Both the position numbers and the translations under genes were made by a program. From Cyanobacteria bacterium UBA8156 (lineage in GTDB: Bacteria > Cyanobacteriota > Cyanobacteriia > Pseudanabaenales > Pseudanabaenaceae), in assembly GCA_003456125.1 (NCBI GenBank), contig DMPD01000195.1:1-6875 (forward strand): a DNA stretch of 6,875 nucleotides, read 5' to 3'. The notes beneath the pieces are model-generated. The model saw nothing but the letters and a program-made list of their open reading frames with translations, was not told where the DNA came from and did no database searches. Positions 6,051 to 6,875 of the stretch are shown piece by piece (position 1 is the first letter of the stretch; each line of letters opens with the position of its first letter).

Positions 6051-6875
6051 CCAACATCCGCTCCAAGGGACGCAACGCCGCTAGGCGCAACGGTTCCGGC
6101 AATACGATTTCGGGCTGGCGATCGCGCAGGGCCAGGTACACCTTTGCCAAGGTATTGAGGCGCATGTAGGGGCACTCGTTGCAGTTGCAGTTGTGGATGG
6201 AGGGGGCCGGAATCAGCTGTTTGCTGGGGGCTTCCTTCTGCATTTGGTGCAAAATGCCCGCTTCCGTCACCACGATGTAGGCCGGGCGATCGTCGCGTAC
6301 CACGTAGGACAGAAGGGCTTTGGTCGAGCCGACAAAATCGGCGTGACGCAACACCGCCTCTTCGCATTCCGGATGGGCAATCACCGCCGCTTCGGGGTGG
6401 CTGAACTTCAGTTGCACGATTTGCTTCTCGGAAAAAGTCTCGTGCACCAAACAACTGCCGGGCCACAACACCATGTCCCGGCCGGTCTGGGCCATCACAT
6501 ACCGCCCCAAATTCCGATCCGGTGCAAACAAAATCGGGCGATCGGCGGGTACCTGGGCCACAATCCGGGCCGCATTGGCACTGGTGCAAATGATGTCGCT
6601 CATCGCTTTGATTGCCGCTGAGCAGTTTATGTAGGAAATTACCAAATGTTCCGGGTATTGGGCCTTAAAAGCGGCAAATTCCGCCGGCGGACAGGTATCG
6701 GCCAAGGAACAGCCCGCCGCCAAATCCGGCAGCAATACGGTGCGGGTGGGGTTCAAAATTTTGGCCGTTTCCGCCATGAAATGCACCCCGGCAAACAGGA
6801 CGCTCTCCGCTTCGGTGCCAGCCGCCTGGCGGGATAGGGCCAGGGAACACCCAAAAAAGTCACCCATGTCTTCGA
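6040..6875 (-). CDS. nadA: Quinolinate synthase NadA (N-terminus outside window)
   Basis: NadA condenses iminoaspartate with dihydroxyacetone phosphate to quinolinate for NAD synthesis, using a [4Fe-4S] cluster in the cytosol. About 278 codons are visible. Counting from the first in-window Met (at 6867-6865), motifs include CSLALSRQA (7-15), [16 protein letters not shown] (25-40), [13 protein letters not shown] (45-57), [20 protein letters not shown] (79-98), [11 protein letters not shown] (135-145), IAHPECEE (163-170), [10 protein letters not shown] (180-189) and [14 protein letters not shown] (227-240). Candidate cluster cysteines are one in IICTSAN (Cys94; Cys82 is nearby), Cys139 and one in the CNECP motif (Cys232); exact ligands need an alignment. 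That Met is internal: the frame runs on upstream (GAA GAC before it), and NadA proteins are normally some 45 residues longer at this end. The gene is unrelated in function to the CO2-uptake operon and converges on it with an 11-bp overlap. Confidence 0.95.
   Translation of the reverse strand, partial: EDMGDFFGCSLALSRQAAGTEAESVLFAGVHFMAETAKILNPTRTVLLPDLAAGCSLADTCPPAEFAAFKAQYPEHLVISYINCSAAIKAMSDIICTSANAARIVAQVPADRPILFAPDRNLGRYVMAQTGRDMVLWPGSCLVHETFSEKQIVQLKFSHPEAAVIAHPECEEAVLRHADFVGSTKALLSYVVRDDRPAYIVVTEAGILHQMQKEAPSKQLIPAPSIHNCNCNECPYMRLNTLAKVYLALRDRQPEIVLPEPLRLAALRPLERMLAMS

Larger units (their letters stand above)
1769..6125. repeat. HIP1 octamers (GCGATCGC), 13 copies
   Basis: Perfect copies begin at 1769, 2203, 2571, 2823, 3025, 3165, 3357, 3591, 3600, 3843, 4247, 4970 and 6118. 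Three lie in ndhF3, seven in ndhD3, two in cupA and one in nadA; I found none in the first 1768 bases. HIP1 is the highly over-represented palindrome of many cyanobacterial genomes and is the clearest lineage marker in the window. The pair at 3591 and 3600 is separated by a single base. All copies are in coding sequence, often encoding Ala-Ile-Ala. Confidence 0.9.

Noticed and set aside
5984..6589. 201-codon minus-strand open frame inside nadA
   Set aside because: It is an out-of-frame shadow of nadA, whose own frame carries all the NadA motifs.
1..6875. Mobile element, CRISPR array, tRNA/rRNA or defence system
   Set aside because: No transposase, long terminal repeats, spaced direct repeats, tRNA-like cloverleaf or defence gene was seen. 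Apart from the short control and junction regions, the window is filled with recognised or supported genes.

Overview
The window comes from a cyanobacterium. It carries the inducible high-affinity CO2-uptake operon ndhF3-ndhD3-cupA-cupS, which encodes the variable module of the NDH-1MS (NDH-1_3) complex. Thirteen perfect copies of the HIP1 octamer GCGATCGC and a GC-rich, G-biased coding strand point to a HIP1-bearing freshwater or beta-type cyanobacterium rather than a marine picocyanobacterium. I cannot name the genus from the sequence.

Left edge (1-552, minus strand): a two-gene unit reading leftward. It holds a 72-residue protein with two predicted membrane spans, then a TM2-domain protein whose 3' end runs off the window. 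The two genes overlap by ATGA. Positions 553-868 form a divergent intergenic region with a plausible promoter for the ndhF3 operon, a likely -10 element for the leftward pair, and several short dyads that could be operator sites.

Centre (869-6050, plus strand): ndhF3 (869-2671) and ndhD3 (2682-4244) encode the antiporter-like membrane subunits that extend the NDH-1 membrane arm. cupA (4241-5545) encodes the CO2-hydration protein that sits on them, and cupS (5604-6050) encodes a small cytosolic fasciclin-domain protein of the same complex. The first three genes are tightly coupled: the ndhD3 Shine-Dalgarno overlaps the ndhF3 stop, and ndhD3 and cupA share ATGA. A strong hairpin with a T-rich tail lies just after cupA, so cupS is probably expressed at a lower level, by read-through, or separately. 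Together the products should use electron transport and proton pumping to drive conversion of CO2 to bicarbonate, as established for this complex in model cyanobacteria.

Right edge (6040-6875, minus strand): most of nadA (quinolinate synthase, NAD biosynthesis), with its N-terminus beyond the window. It converges on cupS and the two coding regions overlap tail-to-tail by 11 bp.

I see no tRNA, rRNA, CRISPR array, insertion sequence or phage gene. The main operon is a well-described system. The less ordinary points are the terminator inside the operon, the convergent overlap, and the uncharacterised small membrane-protein gene coupled to the TM2 gene.
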